From JBLHUT01 sp047629975 (GTDB taxonomy: Bacteria; Pseudomonadota; Alphaproteobacteria; Rhodobacterales; Rhodobacteraceae): a stretch of DNA of 6,840 nucleotides. The translations under genes were made by a program, and so were the position numbers. Below the pieces are notes generated by a model. That model was not told the DNA's origin. It saw only the letters and a list, made by a program, of their open reading frames with translations, and searched no databases. The stretch spans positions 1 to 6,840 of the forward strand of contig JBLHUT010000199.1 of the NCBI GenBank assembly GCA_047629975.1. The letters run 5' to 3'. Below are positions 6,290 through 6,840 of this stretch, in pieces (the stretch's first letter is position 1; each line of letters starts with the position of its first letter).

Positions 6290-6311
6290 AAAACTGAAGC
6301 CAAGCAAGCAG

Positions 6312-6340
6312 TTGTTGGAATATTTGCCATTCTATAGGAT
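6312..6340 (+). promoter_or_regulatory. Possible sigma-70-type promoter for the ABC substrate-binding protein
   Basis: TTGTTG (6312-6317), a 17-bp spacer and TAGGAT (6335-6340). The -35 is weak (3 of 6) and the -10 is 4 of 6, which fits an activator-dependent promoter. Transcription would start near 6347, with a leader of about 73 nt. Two copies of ATATTTG, 19 bp apart, lie in and just behind it. Confidence 0.35.
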
Positions 6341-6405
6341 ATTTGTGACAGCTCGCATGCGGGCAAAAGGGGTGTACTTGGAGATTCGGCGCACCCTGCA
6401 AACTT

Positions 6406-6413
6406 AAGGGAGG
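6406..6413 (+). promoter_or_regulatory. Shine-Dalgarno of the substrate-binding protein gene
   Basis: AAGGGAGG with a 6-base spacer to ATG 6420; near-perfect, in line with a highly expressed periplasmic binding protein. Confidence 0.85.
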
Positions 6414-6419
6414 ACAATT

Positions 6420-6840
6420 ATGTCAAATAACATTCTCACACGTCGTGGGCTGATCAAAACCGGCGCAACCGCCGGTGCGGCTCTCGCTGTGCCGACGATA
6501 TTCAACGGCTCTGTCTGGGCCGCTGGTCACTCCGGCTATACCAATGCTCCGCAAGGGTCCGATGTCGTATTGGGCTTCAACGTACCCCAGACCGGTCCTT
6601 ATGCCGATGAGGGCGCCGACGAACTGCGTGCTTTCGAGCTTGCGGTCGAGCATTTGAACGGTGAAGGCGACGGCGGCATGCTGAGCACCTTCTCGTCCAA
6701 GGCGCTTCAGGGCAACGGCATTCTGGGCAAGAAAGTGGCTTATGTCACCGGCGACACCCAGACGAAATCTGACGCAGCCCGCGCATCGGCAAAGTCGATG
6801 ATCGAAAAAGACGGCGCAATCATGATTTCGGGCGGTTCGT
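6420..6840 (+). CDS. Tat-exported ABC transporter substrate-binding protein (HAAT family, branched-chain amino acid/urea-like), 3' end outside window
   Basis: The first 140 codons of a periplasmic binding protein. Residues 1 to about 34 are a twin-arginine signal: TRRGLIK at 7-13, a moderately hydrophobic Ala/Gly-rich stretch, and a cleavage site around VWA-AG (32-36), so the protein is probably folded before export. The mature part begins a type-1 periplasmic-binding fold: DVVLGFNVPQTGPYAD (a ligand-pocket strand and loop of Liv/Urt/Ami proteins), an amphipathic helix DELRAFELAVEHLN, then strand GKKVAYVTGDTQTKSDAARASAKSMIEKDGA and the start of the next strand MISGGS. The ligand cannot be read from this part. 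The rest of the transporter (two permeases, two ATPases) is expected to follow to the right but is not in view. Divergent from the ScfR gene, which is a candidate regulator, so an organic-acid or acyl substrate is possible; that is inference. Confidence 0.9.
   Translation, partial: MSNNILTRRGLIKTGATAGAALAVPTIFNGSVWAAGHSGYTNAPQGSDVVLGFNVPQTGPYADEGADELRAFELAVEHLNGEGDGGMLSTFSSKALQGNGILGKKVAYVTGDTQTKSDAARASAKSMIEKDGAIMISGGS

Noticed and set aside
6301..6310. Short CAAGCAAGCA tandem
   Set aside because: Two and a half copies of a 4-mer; too short to support a repeat or binding-site claim.
6311..6330. Sigma-54-like TTGG...TTGC sequence
   Set aside because: The GG and GC are only 9 bp apart start to start, whereas the -24/-12 consensus needs 12.

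Overview
The window looks like a chromosomal segment of a Rhodobacterales (Roseobacter-group) alphaproteobacterium. The evidence is GC-rich coding sequence, a CtrA-type half-site upstream of a flagellar-type gene, an ScfR-family acyl-CoA regulator, and the style of the Tat-exported ABC substrate-binding protein. The genus-level placement is inference. I see no RNA gene, mobile element or CRISPR array. Almost all of the DNA is occupied by six genes: five on the minus strand and one, cut by the right edge, on the plus strand.

Layout from right to left in the direction of minus-strand transcription. At 6420-6840 (+) is the start of a Tat-exported type-1 periplasmic binding protein of a branched-chain-amino-acid/urea-like ABC transporter. 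A 219-bp divergent promoter region (6201-6419) separates it from an ScfR/RamB/PccR-family regulator (6200-4878, -). Then, behind a recognisable promoter and a long inverted repeat, comes a tight three-gene operon on the minus strand. It encodes a receiver-only response regulator (4754-4386), a small two-helix membrane protein (4364-3891) and an 890-residue SLC5-STAC sensor histidine kinase (3887-1215). After a 112-bp gap with a CtrA half-site lies a FliM/FliN-like SpoA-domain protein (1102 to beyond position 1), cut by the left edge.

Taken together, the locus reads as a sensory module for small carboxylates. SLC5-STAC kinases of the CrbS/MxtR type are known to control acetate use in gammaproteobacteria, and ScfR proteins respond to short-chain acyl-CoAs in other bacteria. 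The odd points are three. The kinase has neither PAS nor receiver domain. Its cognate receiver has no DNA-binding output, unlike CrbR/ErdR. The adjacent ScfR regulator carries, in place of a recognisable M78-like HExxH segment, a stretch that aligns by eye with the kinase's own dimerisation/phosphoacceptor (DHp) domain, including a His-Glu pair. This suggests, as a hypothesis only, a kinase -> receiver -> transcription-factor relay in which the ScfR protein is the missing output. The nearby flagellar C-ring homologue raises a second possible output, because CheY-like receivers act on FliM/FliN proteins.
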